64,000 bases of DNA from Mucilaginibacter boryungensis (GTDB lineage: Bacteria; Bacteroidota; Bacteroidia; Sphingobacteriales; Sphingobacteriaceae), in assembly GCF_015221995.1 (NCBI RefSeq), contig NZ_JADFFM010000002.1, positions 806,001 to 870,000 on the forward strand. Reading direction: 5' to 3'. A program made the translations under genes and the position numbers. The notes beneath the pieces were generated by a model. It did no database searches. It saw only the letters and a list, made by a program, of their open reading frames with translations, and was not told the origin of the DNA. Numbering within the stretch: position 1 is the first letter of the stretch; the number at the start of each line of letters is the position of its first letter. Positions 1-8,400 of this stretch are shown here, in pieces.

Positions 1-88
1 TTTAAAAGCGTGTTCTCTGGGGTAAATGCAGCTATCAATGATAGCTATGTCTTTATTAAACGGATTATAGAACAAGGTATTCTGGGTA

Positions 89-478
89 TTATTCTTCCGG
101 GTACGGGAAAAACACAAAATTTGCCCCTTCAGGAACTATTACAAATACACACATAAAATCGTGCGGGTTTTTGTAGGTATCTACAAAGCGTTGTTTCAAT
201 TCTTTTTTAATGATGCCACGCTCCACAAATTCTTCCAGCGTACTTGCATTAATGTTCCAATCGGTATTCAGGTCCTCCTTTTCCATTACTGGCTCGCCCA
301 GGCTAACCTCGTGCTGGTGGGCAATAAAAATGGGGTACTTAGATATCCCTTCCACCAAAATTTCAACGGCTACCTCGCGCAGCGATTCGCTATATAAACG
401 CAGATCTACCTCTAAGCTTTTCAGCGGACTTTCTTTTTTTGGCCCGTTCGGGTCATTCAATAATTCTTGCGGATCCAT
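89..478 (-). CDS. Conserved hypothetical protein, 129 aa
   Basis: I do not recognise a named family. The protein is soluble and acidic, with no signal peptide or membrane segment. It opens with a Pro/Lys/Glu-rich stretch, has a mixed alpha/beta body and ends in a hydrophobic FVFFPYP-type tail. The ATG at 478 is the only plausible start and the frame is clean to its stop. It lies downstream of rlmD on the same strand, separated by a palindromic repeat at 498-576, so co-transcription is doubtful. Function unknown; confident only that it is a real gene. Confidence 0.7.
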   Translation of the reverse strand: MDPQELLNDPNGPKKESPLKSLEVDLRLYSESLREVAVEILVEGISKYPIFIAHQHEVSLGEPVMEKEDLNTDWNINASTLEEFVERGIIKKELKQRFVDTYKNPHDFMCVFVIVPEGANFVFFPYPEE

Positions 479-497
479 CCCTTAATACTTTTTCCAT

Positions 498-576
498 TGT
501 CATTTCGAGCGAGGAGAAATCTTTACTGCGTGATTGTCTCCACGCAAAAGGGCTCTCCCTGTGGTTCGAAATGACA
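498..576. repeat. REP-like palindromic element
   Basis: A perfect 11-bp inverted repeat, TGTCATTTCGA (498-508) and TCGAAATGACA (566-576), brackets a 57-nt middle part containing GAGGAGAAATCT. Elements with ends like GTCATTTCGAG are dispersed in many copies in Bacteroidota genomes. This copy fills most of the gap between rlmD and the 129-aa gene. The transcript would fold into a long hairpin and could act as a terminator or mRNA end stabiliser. Copy number cannot be judged from this window. Confidence 0.65.
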
Positions 577-587
577 CTTTGGTTTAT

Positions 588-1994
588 TTATTTCAATTCC
601 AATAACACTACATTCTCCACATGCTGGGTATGCGGAAACATATCTACCGGTTGTATTTTAGTAACGTTATATTTTTCTTTCAATACCAGCAAATCGCGGG
701 CCTGTGTAGCGGCGTTGCAACTTACGTATACAATTTTAGCTGCTGCTATCTCCATCAGTCTGTCTACCACATCGGCGTGCATACCGGCACGTGGCGGGTC
801 GGTAATTACAACATCCGGCTTACCGTGTTCGGCTACAAATTCGGCATTCAGCACATCCTTCATATCGCCAGCGTAAAATTTGGTATTGATAATGTTATTA
901 ATGGCCGAGTTTATCTTCGCATCCTCGATAGCCGAGGGTACATATTCCACACCTACTACCTCGCGCACACTGCCTGCCACAAAGTTGGCAATAGTACCTG
1001 CACCGGTATATAAGTCGTAAACCAGTTCATCGCCTTTGAAACCAGCAAAATCGTGTGTTATTTCATATAAACGCAAGGCCTGTACCGAATTGGTTTGATA
1101 GAAGGATTTTGGCCCGATACGAAATTTTATACCATTCATCTCCTCGTGAATGTATTCTGGCCCACGCCAAACCAGCACATCCTGATCAAATATGGTGTCA
1201 TTTTTTTTCTCGTTCAGGATATATAAAAGCGAGGTGATCTGCGGGAAATCTTTAGCTATGAAATTCATCAGCAGGTCCACTTCATCCGCTGTAGCAAAAG
1301 CAAAAACAACAATCACCATCAGTTCTCCCGTGGTTGACGTACGAATGATAAGGTTACGCAGTGCGCCTGTATGGGCTTTAATGCCGTAGTAGCTTATCCC
1401 ATGCTGTTTGGCAAAGTTATTTATACTATTGCGCAGCTGGTTAGATGGGTCGGCCTGCAGGTAACAGTGGTTCACATCCAGTATCTTATCAAACCTGCCC
1501 GGTATATGGAAACCCAGCGCGTTCATGTTCAGTTGCGCATCCTCGCGGTTCTCCCCTTCGTACAGCCAGCGTTTATCAGAAAAGGTAAACTCCAGTTTGT
1601 TGCGATAATAGCGGTCTTCAGGCGAAGCTACAATGGGTAGCATGTTCGTCGCGTCTATTTTAGCTAAACGGGTCAGTGCATCGTGCACGCTTTTTTGTTT
1701 AAACTGTAGCTGGGCATTATAGGTCATATGCTGCCATTTGCAGCCGCCGCAGGTGCCAAAGTGCTCGCAAAAAGGTGTAGTGCGATGCTCGGATGGCTTT
1801 TTCAAACCTACAATCTTCCCTTCGCCGAAGTTTTTCTTTTTGCGGTAAACTTCCACATCAGCCACGTCGCCCGGTACGGCCCGCTCTACAAATAGCACAA
1901 AATCTTCTGTTTTGCCCACACCCTTGCCTTCTTCGGCAATATCAATTATACTCACGTTTTCGAATACGCGATTGGGGGTATTATTCCTTCTCAT
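588..1994 (-). CDS. rlmD: 23S rRNA (uracil-5-)-methyltransferase RlmD
   Basis: SAM-dependent 5-methyluridine methyltransferase of the RlmD/RumA (TrmA) family, which modifies a uridine of 23S rRNA (U1939 in E. coli). The N-terminal part is a TRAM-like RNA-binding domain. It is followed by the cysteine cluster C-x5-C-x2-C (CEHFGTCGGCKW), which binds an iron-sulfur cluster in RlmD, then the methyltransferase fold with LYTGAGTI, ITDPPRAG, the catalytic cysteine in YVSCNAAT, and the conserved C-terminal motif FPHTQHVE. The open frame extends to a TTG at 2003, but I chose the ATG at 1994, giving 468 aa, normal for the family. Paralogues of this enzyme are common in Bacteroidota, so the exact target uridine is inferred. 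Confidence 0.92.
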   Translation of the reverse strand: MRRNNTPNRVFENVSIIDIAEEGKGVGKTEDFVLFVERAVPGDVADVEVYRKKKNFGEGKIVGLKKPSEHRTTPFCEHFGTCGGCKWQHMTYNAQLQFKQKSVHDALTRLAKIDATNMLPIVASPEDRYYRNKLEFTFSDKRWLYEGENREDAQLNMNALGFHIPGRFDKILDVNHCYLQADPSNQLRNSINNFAKQHGISYYGIKAHTGALRNLIIRTSTTGELMVIVVFAFATADEVDLLMNFIAKDFPQITSLLYILNEKKNDTIFDQDVLVWRGPEYIHEEMNGIKFRIGPKSFYQTNSVQALRLYEITHDFAGFKGDELVYDLYTGAGTIANFVAGSVREVVGVEYVPSAIEDAKINSAINNIINTKFYAGDMKDVLNAEFVAEHGKPDVVITDPPRAGMHADVVDRLMEIAAAKIVYVSCNAATQARDLLVLKEKYNVTKIQPVDMFPHTQHVENVVLLELK

Positions 1995-2027
1995 TGCGTG
2001 CAAAGGTATCTAAAATATCAGCGCCGC

Positions 2028-2062
2028 CCAATTGTTACCTGTCCGCCATTTCAAACAATTGG
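2028..2062. promoter_or_regulatory. Inverted repeat in the rlmD upstream region
   Basis: CCAATTGTT (2028-2036) and AACAATTGG (2054-2062) form a perfect 9-bp inverted repeat with a 17-nt spacer. It lies about 35 nt upstream of the rlmD start, in the divergent gap to the gene at 2124. It could be an operator or a 5'-UTR hairpin. No regulator is known for it. Confidence 0.35.
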
Positions 2063-2123
2063 CGCCCTGTGATAAATCAACGAGGGTTCTTGTTATATTT
2101 GGTTATAGTAAGCAGAGACAAAA

Positions 2124-2642
2124 TTGAATATATCAAGCGACCATACCTACCAGGTAGACCCCCAATTGCTGATAATTATTATAAAACAGGTTAACAGGCT
2201 TAAGCGCGACTGCTATATCTGCGATCTGGTTTTGCTTTTCTACACTGCTTATGCCTACAGTAAAGTAACTAACGACGATTGGAGCCAGTTTATACTATGG
2301 GAAGTATGTATTGTGCTGGTTTTAGGATTAGTACAATATCTTTTAATAGCGGGTAGAGGTCGTTTTATTAGCCGTATTGTTGTTGATATTAATATGGCCG
2401 ACGAATACATCAGCCTTAAAACATCGGGGTTTAACGGACCATTCTGGTTCAAAAAACCCTCAGCTGAACTTCGCTTCAAAAAAGCCGGCACTAAAGCAAG
2501 GCGGATAAAAAACAGGTACGTCGGCATATTTACCAATAGTGAACATATTCTGCTGCTTAACCATGAAGGCCGCGAGGTATACCTGCTTCCGGGTTATTTT
2601 AACTGGCGGCTGGAAGAAGAGTTGCTGAAGTCAAACAGTTAG
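2124..2642 (+). CDS. Hypothetical membrane protein, 172 aa, TTG start
   Basis: No recognised family. There is no upstream in-frame ATG, so the frame starts at a TTG (2124). Residues about 35-50 and 60-78 form two hydrophobic helices with a short turn, followed by a soluble beta-rich C-terminal domain of about 85 residues (FWFKKP, GREVYLLPGYF). That layout, two helices then a small soluble domain, resembles YcxB or PH-like membrane proteins, but the likeness is structural impression only. It is divergent from rlmD. The start is uncertain; translation could begin later. Confidence 0.55.
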   Translation: MNISSDHTYQVDPQLLIIIIKQVNRLKRDCYICDLVLLFYTAYAYSKVTNDDWSQFILWEVCIVLVLGLVQYLLIAGRGRFISRIVVDINMADEYISLKTSGFNGPFWFKKPSAELRFKKAGTKARRIKNRYVGIFTNSEHILLLNHEGREVYLLPGYFNWRLEEELLKSNS

Positions 2643-2837
2643 GAGTTATTCAAACACACTTGCGCCCTGCAGGTAAATAATAACAAGTAATAAAAAATAA
2701 TATTGAATAAGGTTTTCATTTGTCTAAAACTGATGGAGTGTGATAAAAAAAAGGAAAAGTTTTTTAAACTTTAACCCTATTGCAACCGTTAAATTTTTAA
2801 TTTTCGCCCTTCATTTACCGTTGATCTTTTTATCTGT

Positions 2838-4139
2838 ATGAGTTTAGTGTTCAAAAATACCCTTTCTGTTCTTTTTTCCCTTTTCGTAATGTCTTCCTGC
2901 TCTTCGGGCCCTGCCGGTAAAACCGATGCAGGAGCGGTTAATAGCAAACCCTTTAACACCGCCGAGTTTTTAAAGTACGATCCCAAAAACGCCGATAAAA
3001 AGATAGATGAGTTTATGAAACACCTGCACCAGGTAAGCGGTTTTAACGGCAATGTGCTGGTAGCAAAAAAAGGTAAGATAATTTACGAAAATGCCTTTGG
3101 CTGGGCCAATTACCCACGACAGGATAGCCTGAAGCTGGATTCGCAATTCGAACTGGCATCCATTTCTAAAACCCTCACCTCCACGGCGGTCCTCCAGCTA
3201 ATGGAACGCGGTAAACTACGGCTTGACGACTCGGTACAGCGCTTTTTCCCTAATTTCCCATATCACGGGGTAACCATCCGGATGCTGCTAACGCACCGCT
3301 CGGGCCTGCCTAATTATGTATACTCTATCGATGACGTTTTCCGCAAAGAACACCGCGATCAGAAAAAAGGGGTTACAAACCAGCAGATGATGGATTTGCT
3401 GGCCCAGTATAAGCCGGTGCGCTATAATGCACCTGATAAAAGCTACCGTTACAATAATTCAAACTTTATGGTGCTGGGGTCAATTATTGAAAAGGCTACC
3501 GGTATGTCTTTCTCGCGATACATGATGGAAAATGTGTTTAAACCGGCAGGCATGCGCCATACCAATGTGTACTCTAAAGCCGAATACGACAAAATACCAA
3601 CAAAGGTGCTGGGGCACGATCGTAACAGCTGGCGATATTCTGTCGCTCAAAATTATTTAGATGGCCCGGTAGGTGACAAAGGGATTTACAGCACCGTAGG
3701 CGACCTTTTTATATTTGACCGTGCCTTGCGCGCAGGCAGACTCATCAAACAGTCAACTCAGGATTCGGCCTATGTAAACCGTGTGCCATTAAAGAACGGG
3801 CATTTTGGTTATGGCTATGGCTGGCATTTGTTTGAAGCACCGGGCGAAAAAGTGGTGTACCATACCGGCTGGTGGCATGGTTACCGCCATATCTTTTTAC
3901 GCGATATGAAGGAAGATATCGTTATTATATTACTGGATAACATGGCCAATGGCAGTCTGCTGCACCTGGATGATCTGTTTAAAATGACCGGTATGCCCGT
4001 GGTGCGCATGGGAGCCTATGGCAGGAGCGGCGAAGAAGAGGAAGACCAGGCAACAGCCCCGGCCCCTGCACATGAAAAGAAAAAAGAAAAACCAGCCAGG
4101 CACAGCGTTGCAAAAAAGAAAAAAGGCCATAAACATTAA
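2838..4139 (+). CDS. Serine hydrolase, class C beta-lactamase/PBP family lipoprotein
   Basis: A 433-aa member of the beta-lactamase class C/esterase family (Pfam Beta-lactamase). A lipoprotein signal peptide ends in the lipobox VMSSC, with Cys21 as the lipid site. The nucleophile motif SxxK is Ser108-Ile-Ser-Lys111, the second motif YxN is Tyr205-Asn-Asn207, and an HTG motif in YHTGWW stands for KTG. The C-terminus carries an odd low-complexity acidic then poly-lysine tail (EEEEED, EKKKEK, AKKKKG) of about 50 residues. Family members are peptidases, esterases or cell-wall enzymes; resistance to beta-lactams should not be assumed. A YbaB gene follows after 39 nt. Confidence 0.88.
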   Translation: MSLVFKNTLSVLFSLFVMSSCSSGPAGKTDAGAVNSKPFNTAEFLKYDPKNADKKIDEFMKHLHQVSGFNGNVLVAKKGKIIYENAFGWANYPRQDSLKLDSQFELASISKTLTSTAVLQLMERGKLRLDDSVQRFFPNFPYHGVTIRMLLTHRSGLPNYVYSIDDVFRKEHRDQKKGVTNQQMMDLLAQYKPVRYNAPDKSYRYNNSNFMVLGSIIEKATGMSFSRYMMENVFKPAGMRHTNVYSKAEYDKIPTKVLGHDRNSWRYSVAQNYLDGPVGDKGIYSTVGDLFIFDRALRAGRLIKQSTQDSAYVNRVPLKNGHFGYGYGWHLFEAPGEKVVYHTGWWHGYRHIFLRDMKEDIVIILLDNMANGSLLHLDDLFKMTGMPVVRMGAYGRSGEEEEDQATAPAPAHEKKKEKPARHSVAKKKKGHKH

Positions 4140-4178
4140 ACACTAACAGCTGTTTATCCTAGGATCTAAACAATTGAT

Positions 4179-4484
4179 ATGTTCGACAAATTATTTGAGG
4201 CCCAGCAAAAGGCTGGCGAAGTAAAAAAACGGCTGGATGCAATAACCGTAACCGGCACAGCCGAAGGCGGTAAGATAACCGTAACAGCAAATGCTAATAA
4301 GGCCGTACAAACAGTGACTATTGACGACGCCTTTTTAAAAGACGCCGACAAAGAGGAACTGGAAGAACTGCTGGTGGTTGCTATAAATAAAGCGATGGAA
4401 CAAGCCGACAACGTAAGCCAAAGCGAAATGGCCGCCATGACCAAGGATATGTTTGGCGGTATTGGCGGCCTGTTTGGCAAGTAA
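4179..4484 (+). CDS. ybaB: YbaB/EbfC nucleoid-associated protein
   Basis: A small 101-aa protein that binds DNA as a tweezer-like dimer in the characterised YbaB/EbfC family. The sequence shows the typical features: an amphipathic N-terminal helix (MFDKLFEAQQKAGEVKKRL), a central beta-sheet region (ITVTANANKAVQTVTID), an acidic helix (KEELEELLVVAINKAM), and a glycine-rich C-terminus (MFGGIGGLFGK). Length is normal. In many bacteria ybaB lies beside dnaX and recR; here it follows a serine hydrolase instead. Confidence 0.93.
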   Translation: MFDKLFEAQQKAGEVKKRLDAITVTGTAEGGKITVTANANKAVQTVTIDDAFLKDADKEELEELLVVAINKAMEQADNVSQSEMAAMTKDMFGGIGGLFGK

Positions 4485-4516
4485 CTGCCCTGTAGATATA
4501 CGAATTAACAGCTCGG

Positions 4517-5005
4517 TTACTTCGTCTTGCTAAAGTCGTAAATAATATAGGCTGTACTATTGCCTACTGTAACGGGGCTTTTCAAAGTCATGTGGTTACC
4601 ATCGTTACTTACTACATATAGCTGGTATCCCGCGGTTACATTTTTAGCTTTATCACCCTGGTATATTTTCTTAAATTGGAACATCTGTCCGTTTGGATCA
4701 GTATTATTAACCGACCAGAAAATGGTTTGCGATGCGCCATTGGTTAACGTATATATACCATTACCACTATTGGTCAATTGCCAGGTACTGCCTCGAAAAG
4801 CTGATGGCGGCGCCTGGTCGAACACATTTTGTACGGCATTTTCTATCAATCCGTCATAACTAATGGCGGTGATGGTCCAGGTACCGGTAAATTTACCGCG
4901 CGATGCTGAAGGGGTGCTGGTCGCAGCGTTTTTAGGGGTTGAACATGAACAAACAACAAAGGCAAACAGGGCTACTATGAAGGGAATACGAAATAAATTT
5001 TTCAT
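4517..5005 (-). CDS. Lipoprotein, lipocalin-like, 162 aa
   Basis: The N-terminus is a lipoprotein signal peptide with a cysteine near residue 20 (VVCSCST), so the product is anchored in the cell envelope. After a Ser/Thr/Ala linker, the body from about residue 38 (FTGTWTITAISYDG) has short alternating beta strands typical of lipocalin-like Bacteroidota lipoproteins: a GTW motif, W-rich first strand and C-terminal YIIYDF. Ligand unknown. It stands alone, convergent with ybaB. The family call is by style rather than by a diagnostic motif. Confidence 0.65.
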   Translation of the reverse strand: MKNLFRIPFIVALFAFVVCSCSTPKNAATSTPSASRGKFTGTWTITAISYDGLIENAVQNVFDQAPPSAFRGSTWQLTNSGNGIYTLTNGASQTIFWSVNNTDPNGQMFQFKKIYQGDKAKNVTAGYQLYVVSNDGNHMTLKSPVTVGNSTAYIIYDFSKTK

Positions 5006-5196
5006 GGTTTAATTAATTTTTGGATACCCTTATAACACAAATATGGCTAAGAAGTTTTCAAACGGTATGATGCAACCGTGTTACATCACCTCTATAGCAT
5101 ATATAATCATTATAGTTCTTCAGTATATATGTTTCTGTTTTGGCCAATCCCACATACATTAATTAAACCGCGCTAAAGGGCTTGCCTTAAAATAAT

Positions 5197-5216
5197 AAAA
5201 GCCCGTTTGGGCTTTT
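5197..5216 (-). terminator. Intrinsic terminator after the moxR-like gene
   Basis: AAAAGCCC, loop GTTT, GGGCTTTT forms a perfect 8-bp stem. On the minus strand it follows the MoxR stop codon by about 20 nt and is continued by a T-rich tail. It is nearly symmetric and might also stop plus-strand transcripts. The rest of the 5006-5236 gap shows nothing I can assign. Confidence 0.75.
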
Positions 5217-5236
5217 TATACTGTATAGCATCGTTA

Positions 5237-6199
5237 TTAAAACAAGCCTTCAATAATGTGGTCTGCTGTCAACCCTTCAGCTTCGGCGTGGTAGCTGCGT
5301 ACTATACGGTGGCGCAGTATTGGTTTGGCAATAGCCTGTATATCCTCAATATCGGGCGAGTATTTACCGCTGATGACCGCATGGCATTTGGCGCCTAAGA
5401 TTAAAAACTGCGATGCCCTTGGCCCTGCCCCCCAGTTCAGCATTTTCTTTACCTGTGGTGTGGCCATATCGCCTTGCGGACGGGTTTTGGCAACCAGTTT
5501 CACAGCATATTCCAGCACATGATCGGTTACCGGGATATTGCGTACCAGCTGCTGAAAATAAATGATCTGCTCGGCAGTCAATATCTTATTCACTTCACCC
5601 ACATGTGTGCTGGTGGTGTTTTTAACCACCTGCAATTCTTCGGCAAAGGTTGGGTAATCTAAATATACATTGAACATAAAGCGGTCAAGCTGTGCTTCCG
5701 GCAAAGGGTAAGTGCCTTCCTGTTCAATTGGGTTTTGGGTAGCTAATACAAAAAATGGTTTTGGCAGCGTATGGGTAACACCTGCGGCGGTAACCGCTTT
5801 TTCCTGCATAGCTTCCAATAAAGCTGCCTGGGTTTTAGGCGGCGTACGGTTTATCTCATCAGCCAAAATAATATTGGCAAAAATTGGTCCGCGTATAAAT
5901 TTAAAGTTACGGTCCTCACCCAGTATCTCCGAACCAATAATGTCCGAAGGCATCAGGTCGGGGGTAAACTGGATACGATTAAATTCAAGATCTAACACTT
6001 GCGAAACCGTTTGCACCAATAATGTTTTAGCCAAACCGGGTACACCCACCAACAAACAATGCCCGTTACTGAAAATAGATATCAGTACCGATTTCACCAC
6101 CTCATCCTGCCCGATAATTACTTTACCTATTTCGGTCCTTATTTGTTGAAAAGCTTGTTTTAAAGCGTCGGCAGCTTCAACATCAGAGTGGTGTTGCAT
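5237..6199 (-). CDS. MoxR-family AAA+ ATPase
   Basis: A 320-aa AAA+ ATPase of the MoxR family, which act as chaperones assembling or activating partner proteins, often with VWA-domain proteins. Walker A is GVPGLAKT (about residues 57-64), Walker B is IILADEINR, followed by the MoxR signature TPPKTQAALLEAM and the sensor region ATQNPIEQEGTYPLPEAQLDR (split here for reading). Length fits the family. It starts 9 nt after the SurA-like gene ends, so the two are probably one operon. No VWA or DUF58 gene follows within the window, which is unusual, since MoxR genes usually head such clusters in Bacteroidota. Confidence 0.92.
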   Translation of the reverse strand: MQHHSDVEAADALKQAFQQIRTEIGKVIIGQDEVVKSVLISIFSNGHCLLVGVPGLAKTLLVQTVSQVLDLEFNRIQFTPDLMPSDIIGSEILGEDRNFKFIRGPIFANIILADEINRTPPKTQAALLEAMQEKAVTAAGVTHTLPKPFFVLATQNPIEQEGTYPLPEAQLDRFMFNVYLDYPTFAEELQVVKNTTSTHVGEVNKILTAEQIIYFQQLVRNIPVTDHVLEYAVKLVAKTRPQGDMATPQVKKMLNWGAGPRASQFLILGAKCHAVISGKYSPDIEDIQAIAKPILRHRIVRSYHAEAEGLTADHIIEGLF

Positions 6200-6208
6200 A
6201 AATTGTGT

Positions 6209-7579
6209 TTAGGGTTTTACTTGTGCTGTGGTAGTTATCCAGGTTTTTAATTGCGGGCAGCTTTGATACTCAGGGTCAATACGTATAAAAGTCTCTTTAC
6301 GTTTCTTTTCAAACCATTGGCTCACCGTACGGTCAGTTTTATCAGCGTAAGCTATTTCTTTTATTTTGGGGAAATCCTGTGCCAGGTTTGCCTTATGCGC
6401 ATCGGTAACTGATTTCAGATAAAATAACCTGTAGCTTTTTTTGCCGTCCTGGCTGGTAAATAAGGTCGGTTTTGATATACGGCCTACTTTCATGGTATCA
6501 ACAACCAATGCTATTTGCGGGTCAAGTTTATCGGTAGGGATATAAGTGGTACGGGTTTGCACGTTTTCTGCGTTAAGCATCATACCGCCGTTAAACTTGG
6601 TTTCTTTATCGTCAGAATAAAAAGACGCAGCGCTTGAAAAATCTATTTTTTTGTTGGTTGTGATCAGGTTGTAAATAGAATCGGCTTTGCTTTTAGCCCT
6701 GTCCAGCGCAGCCTGGGTAATGGTAGGCATAATAAGTATATGACGGGCATGCACTTGTTCGCCCCGGCGTTCTATCACCTGTAAAATGTGGAAGCCAAAA
6801 TCGGTTTCAAAAACCGGCGAGATCTCACCAGCCTTTAGTTTAAAGGCATTTGCGGTAAACTCTTTAACCATTTGGCTGCGGTCAAAAAAGCCCAGGTCAC
6901 CCCCCTCTACAGCCGAGGCCTGGTCCTGTGAGTAAGAACGGGCTAAAACGCCAAAATCGGTACCGGCCTTAGCACGGGCACGCAGGCCTTCTACTTTTTG
7001 CCTGTATTCCTCTTTTTCATCCTTGGTAAGTGTAGGGTTTATTACAATTACACCCACTTCTACCTCCTTATTATAGGTAGGTAAACTATCCTTAGGGAAA
7101 CTTTCAAAATATTTTTTTACATCCTGTGGCGTTACGTTCACTTTTTCAGTAATCTTTTGCTGCATACGCTGTGCTATCATTGATTCCCTGATATCGGCGC
7201 GGATCTCATCCTTATACTGGATGGTAGATCGGCCCAGGAATTGCTCCAGCCTGTCCTGCCCGCCGGCACGTTGTATCATGCCGCGCATACGGCGGTCAAC
7301 CTCGTTATCCACTTCATCTTCTTTCACGGTAACGCTATCTATAACCGCTTGCTGGGCCAATAATTTTTGGGTAACCTGTTGTTGCAATAACTGGCATTTA
7401 AAATCGGGGGGGAGATGGGCGCCCTCGGCCACGTAACGTGCATATAGCGATTCAATATCCGATTGTAAAATAATGCTGCTGCCTACCACCCCGGCCACTT
7501 TATCCAGCACACGCTGCGCATGCGCAAATGATGTTGCTATTAATATTAAACTTAAAACGGCTATGCCAAACTTTCTCAT
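6209..7579 (-). CDS. SurA-like periplasmic peptidyl-prolyl isomerase/chaperone
   Basis: A 456-aa secreted protein with a Sec signal peptide ending near SFAHAQ (residue 21). A SurA N-terminal domain (about 25-165) is followed by two parvulin PpiC domains: the first around 175-270, with the motifs GGDLGFFDR and FETDFGFHILQV, the second around 280-385, poorly conserved and perhaps inactive. SurA proteins guide outer-membrane beta-barrel folding in the periplasm. It is transcribed with the MoxR gene downstream. Divergent from the gene at 7757. Confidence 0.88.
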   Translation of the reverse strand: MRKFGIAVLSLILIATSFAHAQRVLDKVAGVVGSSIILQSDIESLYARYVAEGAHLPPDFKCQLLQQQVTQKLLAQQAVIDSVTVKEDEVDNEVDRRMRGMIQRAGGQDRLEQFLGRSTIQYKDEIRADIRESMIAQRMQQKITEKVNVTPQDVKKYFESFPKDSLPTYNKEVEVGVIVINPTLTKDEKEEYRQKVEGLRARAKAGTDFGVLARSYSQDQASAVEGGDLGFFDRSQMVKEFTANAFKLKAGEISPVFETDFGFHILQVIERRGEQVHARHILIMPTITQAALDRAKSKADSIYNLITTNKKIDFSSAASFYSDDKETKFNGGMMLNAENVQTRTTYIPTDKLDPQIALVVDTMKVGRISKPTLFTSQDGKKSYRLFYLKSVTDAHKANLAQDFPKIKEIAYADKTDRTVSQWFEKKRKETFIRIDPEYQSCPQLKTWITTTAQVKP

Positions 7580-7729
7580 GTATCCTTTTTATTAAAACGC
7601 TTAAGCCGGAGCTTAATTTCAGACCCCGAATTTCGGAAAATTATTTGATTATGAAGCTATAACAATATCAAAACATCATTATTATACTTAATACTGCGAA
7701 TATGCTGATAAAGCTTCAAACACTTTAGC

Positions 7730-7737
7730 TATTTTTG
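7730..7737 (+). promoter_or_regulatory. Bacteroidota -7 element before the 7757 gene
   Basis: TATTTTTG matches TAnnTTTG exactly, 20 nt before the ATG at 7757. No convincing -33 TTTG is seen at the right distance. It implies a short leader of about 13 nt. Confidence 0.4.
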
Positions 7738-7756
7738 GTTAAATTTTGTTAAATAT

Positions 7757-8398
7757 ATGATTGTCGAGAACCCGCTTGCGCTTGCTTACCTTTTACCCGG
7801 TGATGTATATATTTTACGTGATGAAAAACCTGCATTGCCAGGCATTTTACCCGTTGAAACAGTAGCAACGCAACCTGAGATTATAGCACCGGTTACCCAG
7901 GCACACGAGCCTGCACCTGCTTATGACAAACCTGAGTCAATAACTGAACAGCCAGCGGCACCAATTGCCCCGGCCATTCCTAAAATAAACCAGCCACCGG
8001 TGGCAGAAGCGCCTGTGGCTGGGTTTAAGTATACCGGGGGCTTCCAGCAAAAGTTTTTGGTGGTGGTTAATTACCCCGAACATGATGTAATGGACACCGC
8101 GCATATGAACGCGCTGGACAGCACCATTAAACGCAAGGAATTGAGTTTGGATGATGTGGCTATTTTTAATATCGGGAAACATCCGGGTACAGATATTAAG
8201 GCCATCGGTCGTTTTTTTAAACCTAAAAGGATGCTATTATTAGGAAAAGAAAGCTTTCCCGAAGGCCTGGCCGAACCGGTATTTAATCAGTTGACCATGC
8301 TGGGCACCTGCCAGTTATTATACAGTTACAGCTTTAACGAAATGATGGGCAACAAAGAGCAGGTAAAAGCTTTTTGGGAACAAATGAAAATGCTTTAA
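7757..8398 (+). CDS. Hypothetical protein with Pro-rich linker; possible psi (HolD)-like fold
   Basis: No firm family. A short N-terminal segment (LALAYLLPGDVYILRDEKPALPG) is joined by a Pro/Ala-rich linker of about 60 residues to a C-terminal domain of about 115 residues with a strand FLVVVNYP, a helix, a strand DVAIFNIG, RMLLLG, and a final SFNEMMGNKEQVKAFWEQMK. This order (N-terminal P-x-L-x-G segment, LVVV strand, LLLG, C-terminal helix with LW/FW) resembles the DNA polymerase III psi subunit HolD. That is inference from the pattern. It precedes rdgB by 2 nt and is surely co-transcribed. Confidence 0.6.
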   Translation: MIVENPLALAYLLPGDVYILRDEKPALPGILPVETVATQPEIIAPVTQAHEPAPAYDKPESITEQPAAPIAPAIPKINQPPVAEAPVAGFKYTGGFQQKFLVVVNYPEHDVMDTAHMNALDSTIKRKELSLDDVAIFNIGKHPGTDIKAIGRFFKPKRMLLLGKESFPEGLAEPVFNQLTMLGTCQLLYSYSFNEMMGNKEQVKAFWEQMKML

Positions 8399-8400
8399 CT

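Noticed and set aside
2028..2062. CIRCE element (HrcA site)
   Set aside because: CIRCE has TTAGCACTC arms with a 9-nt spacer; these arms and spacer do not match.
7861..8010. Pro/Ala-rich stretch as a DNA repeat
   Set aside because: It is a protein linker without regular DNA periodicity.
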